From contig CM049314.1 in NCBI GenBank assembly GCA_026874595.1, forward strand, positions 39,293,229 to 39,357,228: a stretch of DNA of 64,000 nt. Reading direction: 5' to 3'. A model generated the notes under the pieces. That model was not told where the DNA came from. It saw only the letters and a program-made list of their open reading frames with translations, and searched no databases. The position numbers were made by a program, and so were the translations under genes. Source of the stretch: Sipunculus nudus. Its lineage: Eukaryota > Annelida > Sipuncula > Golfingiida > Sipunculidae. Positions 35,984 to 48,581 of this stretch are shown here, piece after piece (the first letter of the stretch is position 1; each line of letters begins with the position of its first letter).

Positions 35984-36179
35984 CACTATTGGTTTCTGAC
36001 AACCATAATAAAATTTTAATCATAATATCAGCCGAACCTGTGTCTTTATCTGTCTTTGGTTTACGAGACTGATCCCAAATCAGAAGAACTCCGAGAGCGA
36101 GCAAGGTCACTAGCGCCACGTTGCGGATGAAAACATCACTAGGATGAGCAGTCCCGCTCCGTCTGAAAAGGAGTCCCAT
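34820..36179 (-). pseudogene. Innexin-like channel protein, two exons, one frameshift
   Basis: Exons 36179-36038 and 35740-34820 share structure and phase with the + gene (donor CAG|GTTCGG, acceptor TTTCTTTTAG). Encoded features match: TM1, loop 1 with CW and C (C-x17-C), a loop-1 sequon (NET), TM2, TM3, the loop-2 motif beginning CDFKVRRLGNV and ending in Cys, TM4 and the tail. A single extra base in the T-run read on the minus strand (A-run 35224-35227 on the + strand) shifts the frame just before the loop-2 cysteine and creates an immediate TGA, so the product as read ends after TM3. Everything downstream stays open in the shifted frame and well conserved. This suggests either very recent inactivation or a one-base sequence error. 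The frame upstream of the ATG at 36179 is open but lacks another ATG. Confidence 0.75.
35935..35981. repeat. (AT)n microsatellite in innexin paralogue intron
   Basis: About 23 AT units inside the intron between the two coding exons of the minus-strand innexin-like copy. Confidence 0.95.
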
Positions 36180-36411
36180 CTTAACCTTCACTCACTGGTT
36201 GATCTGGCAATAAAACATATCATATTTGAGTACCGTAATATAAATCAAATTTGCCTTGTTCATAGTCAGGGCCTCATATTTTTTTCTGACCGGTCACCAC
36301 GGATAGCACCCTCAACGGTTCAACATGGAAAGAGTATGTTTCAAGAAGAAGACTATAATAAACCCAAGTAAAGAGATCAACTTCCCCTCTCTTCGTTTTG
36401 TTCTGCCACAC

Positions 36412-36415
<4 letters not shown>

Positions 36416-36495
<80 letters not shown>
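36416..36495. repeat. (AT)n microsatellite, long
   Basis: About 39 uninterrupted AT units, followed at 36550-36582 by an (ATA)n tract of about 11 units. Confidence 0.95.
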
Positions 36496-36496
<1 letters not shown>

Positions 36497-36549
36497 TGAA
36501 AAGGGTGAAGAACCGGGTTGCGCTGTAATTTTTTTAAATACATGTAACA

Positions 36550-36588
<39 letters not shown>

Positions 36589-36624
36589 GTACTGGCATGA
36601 GCAGTGTCAACATCCAGTATCGAC

Positions 36625-36759
36625 AATGGTTCTTAAAAGAACCCTTTATCATACTGGGAACCTCAATAGTAATTGATAAAGAGATGCAAGCACGGGTGTG
36701 CTTTGAACCATATTGCTTCATAAAAGAATCTTCAAGAACCCTTTTTCTCAAAGTGTACA
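36625..36759 (+). mobile_element. Fragment related to the GGTTCTT-type element end
   Basis: GGTTCTTAAAAGAACCC, GGGAACC and a right edge AAGAACCCTTTTTCTCAAAG followed by TGTACA resemble the right terminus at 44235-44253 (CCTTTTTTCTTAGAGTGTA). No left end was found, so this is a solo end or internally deleted derivative. Confidence 0.45.
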
Positions 36760-37497
36760 TGGACTTGATTACTCATTAGCATTTAGGGATTTTACTGTTT
36801 TCTAGTACGATCCATATGCTGTTAGTATGGAAAACATTTTCATTGATTCACTTTCATGGTGGTCAACCATGTGAAGGGAGTTTTGTGGCATGAAACGTCG
36901 CTTGATATCTATATATTATACTGGTTTGTATAAATCTGCCAAATCAAATAAAGAGAGTGGAAAACCAAAACATGGTGGAAAACATAAAAGAAGCTAACAC
37001 TCTGCATTCCAAGAAATACATGCCTCAACTGTGTAAGAAATTCATTTATTTGGCCCATATTCACAGGTTCATTCATGCATTAATCACGGAGCATGTATGA
37101 TTATCCCTTGATGACTTAATTCCTGACCATATTCCGGATCCACACCAACATCTGTTTGCGAATGTCTCGGTCAATTTCACGCGAGACCGTTCATGACTGC
37201 TTCAGTTAGGATTTGAACAAACACATAAACACACACACACACACACGAACGGCAATGCACCTCCTGGTGGAGACAATGATAAAAGCAAAACTCACTCAGG
37301 TCCACCAAGACGGTATTAATGTACACACGAACAGTACCCTGTAAATCTGTTGTTTTGTAACAGGAAAGGTGAGTGCAATCCGGGTCAACAGGTCGGTTTT
37401 TCGGGAATTCCCCGTGACAATCTGCTAGTGGATGTAACACGTTAATAGCAGAACCCCCCCCCCCCCCCATATAATTATTACCGTGCATTCAAATGAA

Positions 37498-37652
<155 letters not shown>

Positions 37653-37919
37653 CTCTCTTGATCGTACCCAGCAGATGACACGTTCTGCTCCTAATTCCGG
37701 GAACGACAAACAGGTCTGAGCTCATCAACACCAGTGGAAGATTACAGTAATATTGAATTGATCATCTCTAATGATATGCTTTCAATGTTTTGTTCAAGAA
37801 CTATGAATATCAGGCATGATTTGAATTATTTTCTTAATTACAATTTCATTTAACAAAACCAATTAACTATTACAATAATGGACAAAAAAATTAAACATAT
37901 TTTGTATACTTTAATTTTA

Positions 37920-38103
37920 TATCCTGGTTTTAACCAGGCCCGGTGACTACCGAACCAGTGTACGCTGGGTGTGTAATAATCCCTAGTGCTAATCGAGGAA
38001 TCCTTGAAGGCGTAATCGTTTGTGAATGAATCGTGTGTGCCTTTCGCCACGGCCTTCCCATTAAGCTTTTAGAGCCCTTTCCCTTGGCGGGCCGACCATG
38101 AAA
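37920..38103 (-). mobile_element. tRNA-derived SINE, family A, 3' fragment
   Basis: Contains the GGCCCGGTGACTAC, TAATCGTTTGTGAATGA and GGCGGGCCGACCATGAAAAA blocks of the family body, without a tRNA-like head. Confidence 0.65.
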
Positions 38104-38849
38104 AATACGATGACAAAAATGACTTGTACAATAGTTTGACAACTAAAACATAACAATCGACAAGTTTTCTAAACAAACCGCTTGTGAAAATACACGTAAA
38201 GAAGAGGGTCAGTCGGTGCAAGCTTTATCTCTGTGTATAAACCATTACTAAATATGATCCGGCATCAGGTTACCCCTGTTGTTCATTGAAATCTGGTAAA
38301 CACTTGACTAAAGAACTTTACTCTGATCAAAACAAGTAGAAAATTTAGACGAAATTAGCGTTTTTATGGTGATATCAGGGGGGGGGGGGGCGTTAGGTTG
38401 CAAAGGTCACATGGGTATAGTTATTGGAGTCTGTGTGCGAGTCTTTGGGTTTCTAAAATTTCCTCCTCCTTCTTATTATTATTTTTAATCTTTGACATTT
38501 CTCGTGCAAATGATTTGTATATTCAAAGCAGTATCTTATTATCTTTACGAAAAGACAACATTTTCTACCAACGAAATGGGATCGGTTGAAGTATGGTATA
38601 CCACCATGGTCAAACAGCGACAGACGCTCCCCCCCCCCCCCCACACGCACACACATACTCCCACGCACACATTGTACCAGCTTAACTTCGTCAATATATG
38701 TTTATGTACACTGACAGCATGGTAAACACATTAAGAGAAATCGGATCTTGTTGTGTAACTTGCACCTACAGTGGCAGGGTCATTGAGTGGTATCCTGTTA
38801 GAGTTTTGCTATATATTGTTAAAACTACACTCTAAGAAAAAAGGTTTCT

Positions 38850-38992
38850 TGAAGGTTCTTTCAAGAACCCTACGAGTTCTTTATGGAACCCTGGCTAGAC
38901 AAAGAACCCTTTTGGGGTTTTATGGGTTCTACTTAGTATACTTAAGGTTCTTTGTTTACCAAGGGTTCTTTCAAGAACCTCTGTCCATACAC
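38850..38992. repeat. Left subterminal GGTTCTT/AAGAACC repeats
   Basis: Multiple short inverted motifs such as AAGGTTCTTTCAAGAACCCT and AAGGGTTCTTTCAAGAACC. Each can form small hairpins. Confidence 0.7.
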
Positions 38993-39812
38993 AGAGATAA
39001 ACTCAATCTGAGTCTGTTAAATGACTATGTATAAGAAATTTCTAAAATATTACCAGTCCCAGAAAAGAAACAGCCAAAACAGAAATTTAAATTGACAAAT
39101 ATATTCCACATGATCTATTTCTGTTAATAACGACGATTTTTTCTGATTCTAAATTTATACATCTATTTCCTTTTATTCTCATGTGTATAATATATGTGCA
39201 TTATACATGTGTGTGCAATACATGATTCCCCATACATCTTTACTGCGCGTTTGTGTATGGCTACGTGCATTATGTATGTGAGATCTAGGCTTATTTAACA
39301 CGCCTCATTAAGCCCGTTTTGTCAAAACAGAAGCCCTGGACACCGTCCTTGTAGTCTATATATGTATAGTCTGTGCATACCCTTGACCTCGGAAACCCAC
39401 ACTTTTTGCATGACTTCATTGGCTTGAATTAATTAAAAGTGACAAATTCATTTCTGGTGTGGGTGCATCACTGTGTTCGAAACAAACCATTTTTAAGCTT
39501 GAAAAAATGACATATACACATAATATAGGCCTATACACTCATATGATGTACACACACACACGCCCATATATATTTATATATATATATATATATTAATATA
39601 TATGTTTTATACATATATATGTTTATATGTATATATATAATATATATACTTATTATACTTATGCATATTTTTATATATCAATATTAATAATCAGTTACAT
39701 TAAACTTATATATATAATAAATATAATCCAATATAAGAGATAAAAATATAAATGTATAAATATTTAATACTAGTAAAGATATATATATATATATATGAGA
39801 TATGTATTTTTA

Positions 39813-40677
39813 TGTATCTGTGTCTGTGCGTGTGTATGTATATATAATAGTCTTTATTTAAGCTAGCGTGTATCTGTCAGTGTTTGCACTGCAATGATTA
39901 GGTCTCCGTTTATCACGGTCCCCCGTAACCTGTATCTGTGTCTGTGCGTGTGTATGTATATATAATAGTCTTTATTTAAGCTAGCATGTATCTGTCAGTG
40001 TTTGCACTGCAATGATTAGGTCTCAGTTTATCACGGTCCCCCGTAACCTGTATCTGTGTCTGTGCGTGTGTATGTATATATAATAGTCTTTATTTAAGCT
40101 AGCATGTATCTGTCAGTGTTTGCACTGCAATGATTAGGTCTCCGTTTATCACGGTCCCCCGTAACCTGTATCTGTGTCTGTGCGTGTGTATGTATATATA
40201 ATAGTCTTTATTTAAGATAGCATGTATCTGTCAGTGTTTGCACTGCAATGATTAGGTCTCCGTTTATCACGGTCCCCCGTAACCTGTATCTGTGTCTGTG
40301 CGTGTGTATGTATATATAATAGTCTTTATTTAAGCTAGCATGTATCTGTCAGTGTTTGCACTGCAATGATTAGGTCTCAGTTTATCACGGTCCCCCGTAA
40401 CCTGTATCTGAGTCTGTGCGTGTGTATGTATATATAATAGTCTTTATTTAAGCTAGCATGTATCTGTCAGTGTTTGCACTGCAATGATTAGGTCTCCGTT
40501 TATCACGGTCCCCCGTAACCTGTATCTGTGTCTGTGCGTGTGTATATATATATAATTGTCTTTATTTAAGCTAGCATGTATCTGTCAGTGTTTGCACTGC
40601 AATGATTAGGTCTCCGTTTATCACGGTCCCCCGTAACCTGTATCTGTGTCTGTGCGTGTGTATGTATATATAATAGT
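39813..40677 (+). repeat. 118-bp minisatellite, ~7.3 copies
   Basis: Units start with TGTATCTGTGTCTGTGCG at 39813, 39931, 40049, 40167, 40285, 40403, 40521 and 40639 (partial), always 118 bp apart, and are almost identical. Each contains TTTGCACTGCAATGATTAGG and TTTATCACGGTCCCCCGTAA. High identity points to recent expansion or ongoing homogenisation. Confidence 0.95.
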
Positions 40678-41434
40678 GTCGAAAGTGTGGAAATTGGTTT
40701 TGGGGGTCCGGGATCCGTGGGGTCCGGGTTTTACACACTGCCTATTAGAAGTATCAACATAAGCCATGACATGCCTGATGATATGACATCGACATGCCTC
40801 TTACTTCTCCATTAGTTGTATCCTAAACATTATTACGTCCGTCCGTATACACCCATATTATAACTTCGTCCATGTAGACCGGATTCTATACTCACTCCGA
40901 ATGATTCACGCTGTGGCCATTGTATATTTTTCATAGACTACACGATACCCATTACCCAGTAAGAGCTACCATGTTTCACCGAACGGCGAGTCGCCAAACA
41001 ATCTGAATGTACACTGAGTCTGAGAGTGTAACAGTCCGTCCAAAACTTAATGGCTTGGTGATGGGATGCTTAATACTAGTCATCATGTGTAATATGAAAA
41101 TAATCATAGAAATTAAATTTTTCCAAATTTTTAGCACATGACATGCTCTGGACATTACTTAGACTTAATCTGCACAGTACGGTGTCATTACAATTATTGT
41201 ATTGTAGTATTAATATAGTCATCTCCATTAATATATTACTCTGTAATACATACTGTATAACATTTAAGAAATATGATACCAATTGAAGCATCACAGGACA
41301 TGCAATATTCTTAAACATTGCTTAATTTACTTATTTTTTATACATTATATTTTATTTTTTTATAAAAGTTAAAAAGCTATACATGATTTTATGCTGAAAC
41401 ATAAGTTACCATTTCTGCACGTTCATTTTTACAG

Positions 41435-43557
41435 GACAGGAAGAGTCGCCATGAAAGAGTGGACAGTTCAGCAGTCCATTGACTGGCTTCATAAAAATGG
41501 ATTCGGACAGTACAGTGCAACATTCCAAGGTAATGCGCAGTGTCATCACAGGATGGATGTGTATTTGTCTGATTGAACTTTTAAACTATGGAGATTAATG
41601 TGAGCAGTAAAACTATTTCAACTTACAACTGCCCATATTGTGACATTATTAGTTTATCTATAACAAGTTACTTGCATCATTTGGAGCTTTACCACCAAAA
41701 CCAACAAAATTTCAGAATTGGATGCAACATTGAATCATGTGGACATATTGGTACCTTTAAGTTGGTAAATTCTCTGAGGAAACACACAAGAACACACCAC
41801 CCTGAACTTTATGATAAGAAAGGGCTACATAATGAGAGACAGACTGTCAGTGTGACCCAAGATCACAATACTGAAACTTTGTGTGATAGTTTTGAGTATG
41901 AGAAAGCTGAAAGTGGCCGCAAGCAGATCCGAAATTACATTAAGCCAGTTGTTAGAGGGATTACAACACCATTTTGCCTTATTCCTACTGAAACTTCAGG
42001 AGAAGCATGGTATACCCAAAGTTGTACAGGAAACTGTAGTGTCAGATGTAAAATTCTTGTTCATGTATTTCACATCAAACTACTCGGATATTCTCAAGTT
42101 TCACCTTTCACAATCAAACTTTGACATTGAGTGTAATGAAACTATTAGAGAACTGCTTAATGATGAAGATCTGTTTAACAAAGCAATTGAATGTCTATCA
42201 ACAGACTATAAATTCCAAAAGTACTGTAGGGACAATATGAATTTGATTGAACCTGTAGAATTTGAACCATGTGAGAGTGACCAAGGCTTCACTGGTCAGT
42301 ATGTACCTTTGCTCAAGTTACTGAAGGTACTGTTAGAAAAGACGGTGTATGGGAGGCATTAAAAAGACCAAAAGGAACTGAGACTGATATTTTAGCTGAT
42401 TTTACTGATGGGAATATATATAAGCAAAATCCATTTTTCCAACAATTTCCTGATGCTCTTAGATTGCACTTCTACAGTGATGAGTTTGAAGTTGTAAATC
42501 CACTGGGGTCCAAAAGGGGAAAGCACAAATTGTGTGCATTTTATTTCACAATTGGGAACATCCCTGCCAAACATCGCAGCTAACTCCGTCACATATACTT
42601 ATCTATTTTGGTGTAATACAAAGTACTGCAAGGGAATTGTTCATATGCTGACATTGTGAGACCATTCATTGATGATCTTAATGCACTTTATCATGAAGGC
42701 ATATCTGTAAACAATGGGGGGGGGGGGAGATACGCAATATCAGAGGTGCTCTTGTTACTGTTTCTGCTGATAATTTGTCAGCCCATGCTTTAGCTGGATT
42801 TCAGCGAAGTGTCAGTTGTGGTAGAATTTGTCAGCATTGTTCAGCACTTCATGAAGACATTAAATCAAAGTTTGAGGAAAAAAGCTTCATATTTGGTCCA
42901 AGGAGGTGTATGAACATCAGCTGTCAACGGTGTCAAGTGATTCATCACGTGGACAGAATGCCTGTGGGGTTGTTGGTAGATCTGCATTTAGCAGCCTAGA
43001 TTACCATGAACCCACACTGTGCTACCCTCCAGTTGCTATGCATATATTGTAAAATGAAATAAAAGAAAAAGTTAATAAAAAAATGATAATAAGTAAAATT
43101 GTTAAGTGTACTTCCACTACCAGTGCCCCTTAAACTAGTTTTTGCTATAAGGTCTTTTTATTTCTATCATATTGATATCCTATTAACTGAAGAATCACAT
43201 GCACTTGTTCTGTTAACACTATATTTCAAATCAATATTTTATATTTTTCAGGATGATGCAAAGTTGACCCTAACTGCTGTGTTCAACAACTGCACAGAAG
43301 AAGGGAACCCCCTATCTGCCAGAAGTGTTTCGATCTCAGTTGACAAAACCGTTGTTATCAATGAGGACACATGCATGGACGCAATGACAGCCATCAGTGT
43401 TGTAGTGGGACTATATTTCGTTTTCGGTATCACATACCAGAAGAACATAAAGAACACCTTGGATTTCCTCCACACAAAGGTTTTCACATTACCAGAGGCA
43501 CCAAAGAATCTGCGTCCATCAATAGTCGGAGTGTGTGGTCAGCTTGGACTAAATTAA
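41435..43557 (+). pseudogene. SAM-start / C2H2-finger protein of a dispersed metazoan family, decayed
   Basis: Exon 41435-41529 (acceptor TTTTTACAG, donor G|GTAATG, ATG 41451) encodes the first helices of a SAM domain (W-T-V-x5-DWL...GFGQYSATF). From 41588 an open stretch carries two C2H2-type fingers (C-P-Y-C...H...H; C-x4-C...H-x3-H). After a frameshift (~41950) comes a long conserved region with FLLKLQEKHGIPK, NPLGSKRGKHKL and FYFTIGNIPAKHRS, then SADNLSAHALAGFQRS. A final exon 43252-43557 (acceptor TATTTTTCAG) ends at TAA. I recognise this arrangement as a repeated family scattered in fish, cnidarian and mollusc genomes, from memory rather than a search. Breaks: frameshifts near 41950 and 42345, stops near 42581 and beyond, and a G11 run at 42717-42727. 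It lies inside the TIR-bounded element. Confidence 0.65.
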
Positions 43558-44254
43558 AAGAACTGGTGCTGAACTGTTTATGATAACCCAAAGTTAAAGA
43601 AATTATATTGTGGAGTATATAGCTAATAAAACTACTGGTGATTGATTAAATGTGGATTGAAGGAAGAATGTGTTATTTAAATAAATGATTTTTATTTAAG
43701 AATTGTGTTTTTCCTTTAATACTTCATTCCCTTCATATCCCTTTCCATACCCCAAGAAGAAATGGCATGCACTTAGATGAAATTAATAATTATTCAGTAT
43801 GTCATATAATCACTTAGACAAAAATATTTGCCTTCACAGAAAGAATACTTCTAAAGATGTCCCTCTGCCCTTCTGCTAAAAATGATCCAGAAGATGATTC
43901 CCTGTATCCATTATAAGATTCCAATATATCAGTGTTCCTCTGCATCAAATGACCAAAAAGATGAATCCCTATATCAAAAATAAGGTTCCAGAAAGAACCA
44001 TAGGACAAGGTTCCTCAAAGAACCCTTAAAGGTTCCCCACTCAGTCCACTCTTAAGAACCTGGAAGGGTTCCTCCTAGAACCTTTGATGTGGTTCCAGAT
44101 GGAACCTGCAAGGTTCTTTGAAAGAACCCCTGGAAGGTTCTTTGAAGAACCTTGCCTTGGAGGTTCCAGAAAGAACCCTTTTAGGTTCCCCACTCAGTCC
44201 ACTCCGAAGAACCCTTTTGGGTTCTAGGTAGAACCCTTTTTTCTTAGAGTGTAT

Positions 44255-45495
44255 GACATGATATGACAAGAAAATATAATTATCCGAATCGTAGCCTTGC
44301 AGGCCAATATTAACGCATAACAGAAAAAGAATAATCATTAAAAAAACATGATTTAGAGCCCACACCGAACGATAAGCCCGCACCAGCAATGCCCGGCGCA
44401 TAGAAACCCGCCCATCACCGCTATGCAACTAACGAAAATCGGGCCACAAACTCCTTGCATAAAGTTCTTACAGCCCGCATCCGTCCAGCTCGAAAAATCT
44501 CCCCGCTTTTATTTTGCAAATAAGTAAAACTGAAACCCCCTTTTTTATGAGTATTCTCTTATATTAAAAAAATATGAACACTCTTTGTGTTTGACATTAT
44601 CATGTTTTACTAATAGTATGATTTCCCCATTTTAGCTCGTACGTATAAATATATCGTCCCATTGTGGAAGGTTTTTTTTTTATCATCAGGAAATACTATA
44701 GTATGATGAATACCGGTGATGTAGTTGAGTCCACTTCGAGTCCAAATCCGAGTCCAAAACAAATCTCTTCATCAACAGAAATTTAAAATGGAACGCTGAG
44801 ATTACCATAAGTGATGCTATGTAAGTTTACACATGCGTTCCACATGGTTTAATTAAACTAGCTCCCATTGAAAACCTATAGCTTGGTATATATTGTTGGT
44901 TTTTTTTTTTTTGTTTTGTTTTTTTTTTTTTTTTGCAATATTCTGTAAGTAGTTCGCCTGTGAAACACGGATACGAAGACCAGAAAGTCAGACAACAACT
45001 TGATTTGTCCTCATGCTACACAGCATTCACAGCAACTGAAAAACAAAGAAGCTCCGTATTTACTCTCTGAGAAACTATTTTTTTTTTTGCTAAAAAAACT
45101 ATAACCGGCTTCAGCTGACATGATCACAGCACATTTATATTTTACAGTTGGTGTCAAACCAGTTTTAGGAAATATTTTTTTCCTTATTTCACACATTCAC
45201 TGTTACATATATAAATGTATCTATGTTATGTGGTGGAGCTTCCTTCTGTCAGACAAGGCCTGATCTTTGGAGTAAGAGTCCATGAAAAGGGGATTCGGGG
45301 ACAACTCTGTAACAGAAGGCATCTTAGGCCTTTTAAAGGAAGCAAGTCTGAACAATAACTATGTGAAGTACCACATCTGTATAAATAATACAGAGCATAA
45401 TTGCAATGGGACATCGACGGTGAACATTTTAATTATACCTATGTGGATGCATCGGTATTTATCCCTTTTTAGTGAACTCAAGAGGATATGTATAC
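44255..45495. other. Intergenic, no gene recognised
   Basis: T-rich tracts (44890-44935) and AT-rich DNA. No exon supported. Confidence 0.35.
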
Positions 45496-45509
45496 TCCGG
45501 CGATAATGA

Positions 45510-45570
45510 AATATACAGCAGGGGATCCAGGGGAGGGATCCAGGATGTCCGGACCCCCCCCCTCCCCCCA
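45510..45570 (-). repeat. GGGATCCAGG/GGTCCGGACC repeat fragment
   Basis: GGGGATCCAGG, GGATGTCCGGACCCCC and a C-run match, in inverse orientation, GGGTCCGGACCCCCTGGACCC and CTGGATCCGCTAATGGGC at 55155-55198. This is a dispersed repeat pair. Confidence 0.45.
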
Positions 45571-45933
45571 CCCTTTTCAGTCACCGCAACCTTTTTTTAT
45601 GGTTTTCAGGCCAATTCATGCAGCCAGGATCACCCCTTTTCCAGACATGGGGACTTCGTTGAGGTTTTGTTATTAGTCCTCTTGCATTAGACCCATCCTT
45701 TTCCTGAATCCTTTTCCTAAGCCCTAGATAAGCCCCTGAACAAACATTTTTTTTCAGTTAGAAAAAGACAATTCATACGAGAACCTCGAGGTATGTTATT
45801 TTTTACTAAGAACAAGTAAAATGTGGGATTCATAATGTCCTAACATTGTTTCTTCCACACTGAATCATGCAGTGACGTCAATTTATCTACAAGAGTGGAG
45901 CATGACTCGGGGTTGGAGAGTAATCAAAGTTGG

Positions 45934-45935
<2 letters not shown>

Positions 45936-45973
<38 letters not shown>
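45936..45973. repeat. (AT)n microsatellite
   Basis: About 19 AT units. Confidence 0.95.
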
Positions 45974-45976
<3 letters not shown>

Positions 45977-46274
45977 TCTTTAAATTTCTGTATGACACAT
46001 ATCAGATTATTTTTAAAACAAAAGGTATTGTTTCTGGTATAGCTAACTTCTAACAAAATTCAAATATATAATATTTCAGAGTAAACTCAGAAAACTGTAA
46101 TTCTAGTCATTAATTTGTTATTTTTACTGTAATACTATTGCGATATGAACTATGGCATCCGCTGGAATTTTAGCCTGTATGGGAAAGTTAAGGGAACGAT
46201 CGAGTTTATATTTCCATAGAGACCGCTGGCTCACGATTACTGTTCAGAGCGACCACGGAAAGTACCGAAGATGG

Positions 46275-46288
46275 CCGGCAGGTGGCGC
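46275..46288 (+). promoter_or_regulatory. CTCF-like motif
   Basis: CCGGCAGGTGGCGC differs at one position from the vertebrate CTCF core CCASYAGRKGGCRS. It lies in a locally GC-richer patch (46150-46330) without a recognised gene. Sequence match only. Confidence 0.35.
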
Positions 46289-46379
46289 CCACCTCTTGTA
46301 CCCGCGTCTGAGTTTAGTCTCAGCATCTATGATTGACTGCTTGATTGACAATCTTTATTTCTTCTGAAACATTTAAAGA

Positions 46380-48575
46380 GTGTCAAACTGTGTACTGTTT
46401 TCGGCTTTTTGTTCCAGTGGTTATAAATTCGCGAAGGAGAAATTATCGCGGAAATAAAATCTTCGAGAATATAGCGTCAATATTAGCATACGCTTTATAT
46501 TACCCAACGTGTAAAAATCTTTAATATAGTATTATGAGTACTTTTGTAAATTTGCCACTATTGCATGAAGAATTTCCACCTGTTCGATGTACTCGTAGCT
46601 CTTGGCGCAAATTGAAAGTAATGTTTGCTGTATGGTATAAATCGCGATTAAAAAACTCCCGAAACAAGAAAAAGTGAAAATTGCGAATATTTAACCCTCG
46701 CAAATATGAAGCCTACCAAAGTATATGGAACGATTTCGTAATTGATTACCAATTAATATCAATGAGAATATTCTGTGTTATGTTAAAGATTTGACAGACT
46801 TCGAATTTGATTGTAAAATGTCTTACGGAATCACACAAGTATCGACTGAGTACCAACTGTGCGCAGAACAGTCATAATATGTTGTTATTCGCCATGCACG
46901 GGATTGTCTAGGATAACATGACACGCTTAAAGAATTTTTGTATTTTAACATACAGTGAAAACCGAAAATTAAACGTTTATTTCAAAATGTGGTGTTTATA
47001 CTTTATATGTACGGTTTGACTATTTTTTGTACTTTACACTGGAAACTAGAATGCGAAATATTTATAGGTCATATTATCCTTGACGCCCTAAATCAGTAAC
47101 GAACAGAAAGGTATTTAACCAGTACAATATTTAAATATTTAAAATTATCCGAATATTAATCACTCGTGTTAAATGAGGTTTCATATTTTAATTTTGCTTG
47201 TCCCACATGAGGCTTTTTTTCCTTTGTTCTAACTGTACGTTCAAATCTGCTTGCATCACAGTTTTTTTGGAAAAGTGACCATGCAAGTCAGGTTGCATAT
47301 GACTTTTCAAATAATGCAAAGAACTTGTTTATTCTCACTAGCATAGTAACTTTACCTCCCTGAATCCCGAGCTAACAAAAACTTCAGGTTTGACATTCTG
47401 ATGTAGAGCGAACGCGTTGCGTTACAAAAAAAAGTGACATGCGTGACCTCGACCAGAAGGCGGGGCAAATTACATTTCATTAGGCCATAACTAATACATA
47501 TTAGAGGTTTACCAATGGAAATGAAATTTAATATTAATTATTATAGATTTGATTTATTGTCACACTTATGTGTGTCACGTGAGAAGTGATTTGAAAAGAC
47601 CATAACAGAAGCTTCTATAAAAAAATATTTTTAGCAAAACTGTTTGATGACCGTGGTCTGTTAACATAAACAGAAGGATAAATATGTCCTCAGCAAAATA
47701 ATATGTATTTATTATAATGACCTGTGTAATGATATATATATATATACACACCTCCTTATAGGACCATAATAAAACATATCAATCTGTCGGAGTCAGGTTT
47801 TCTTATATATTACGATTAAGACATCACGCTATGTGTAATGGGATTTCAAATTCCTCTGATAAAGACTGAATGTCTTAGGAAAAGCCATCCTTTTATTTTT
47901 AATTTAAGATTTTTTGTCTTAAGATATTAATATTAACATTTTCATATCGACCATCAAATCATTTTATAGTAAATTCAAGATATCATAGCCTTACACTGAT
48001 GATAATTGCTTTATGTATACATTCAATCTTAATCTTACGTCATATCAATAATGTGTCATTATAGGGTTGTTTCTTACTTGTGCTCATTTTATGCTCAATG
48101 TTTGCTCCGCTCTTGAGGCAATTTCAGCAATAAACTACACATACCTATTTATATCTCTGTCTATTTATTAATCTATCTATTATGAAACAAAGTATGCATA
48201 GATCCAAATCAAGCATGAATGAGATTTTTTATATCCTTTATATAACTTATATAATTTATAGAATAAACATATATTGTATCATTATTAGATTTAATAGAAA
48301 CTAATTCATGTTCATAGATTTCCCGGAAAACAAAAGAGAAAAACACGTCCTTTAAAAGATTTATGGGTCATTACCTATATATATATCAAATATATACTTA
48401 GAAAATACATATACATAGTTTAGTTAATTTTAGAAACAAAACTACCACGTGCTCTCAGACTGCAAGGAAAGGTTTTGTAAAACATCGATTTTTTCAATGT
48501 ATTTTTCGTAAAGTCTCAGTTTTACGTTATCAATATTCTCGCGATATTCTTAAGTTCGTAGTAATACATCTTCTC
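46380..48575. other. Intergenic, no gene recognised
   Basis: AT-rich sequence without supportable exons, terminal repeats or tandem structure beyond short AT tracts. Confidence 0.4.
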
Positions 48576-48581
48576 AAGTAT

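Larger units (their letters stand above)
38826..44253 (+). mobile_element. Putative ~5.4 kb DNA transposon with 19-bp TIRs
   Basis: The left end TACACTCTAAGAAAAAAGG (38826-38844) is the exact reverse complement of the right end at 44235-44253. If the outer TA is the target duplication, the element is CACTCTAAG...CTTAGAGTG flanked by TA. Each end continues into subterminal arrays of GGTTCTT and AAGAACC (38850-38992; 43980-44235), including GGTTCCCCACTCAGTCCACT twice (44031 and 44183). The interior holds a 118-bp minisatellite and a decayed SAM/C2H2 gene on the + strand. Neither end array has a second terminus of its own, which supports one element rather than two MITEs. Superfamily not assigned. 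Confidence 0.55.

Noticed and set aside
39813-40677. CRISPR-like array
   Set aside because: The 118-bp units are contiguous with no distinct spacers, and the context is an animal genome. It is a minisatellite.
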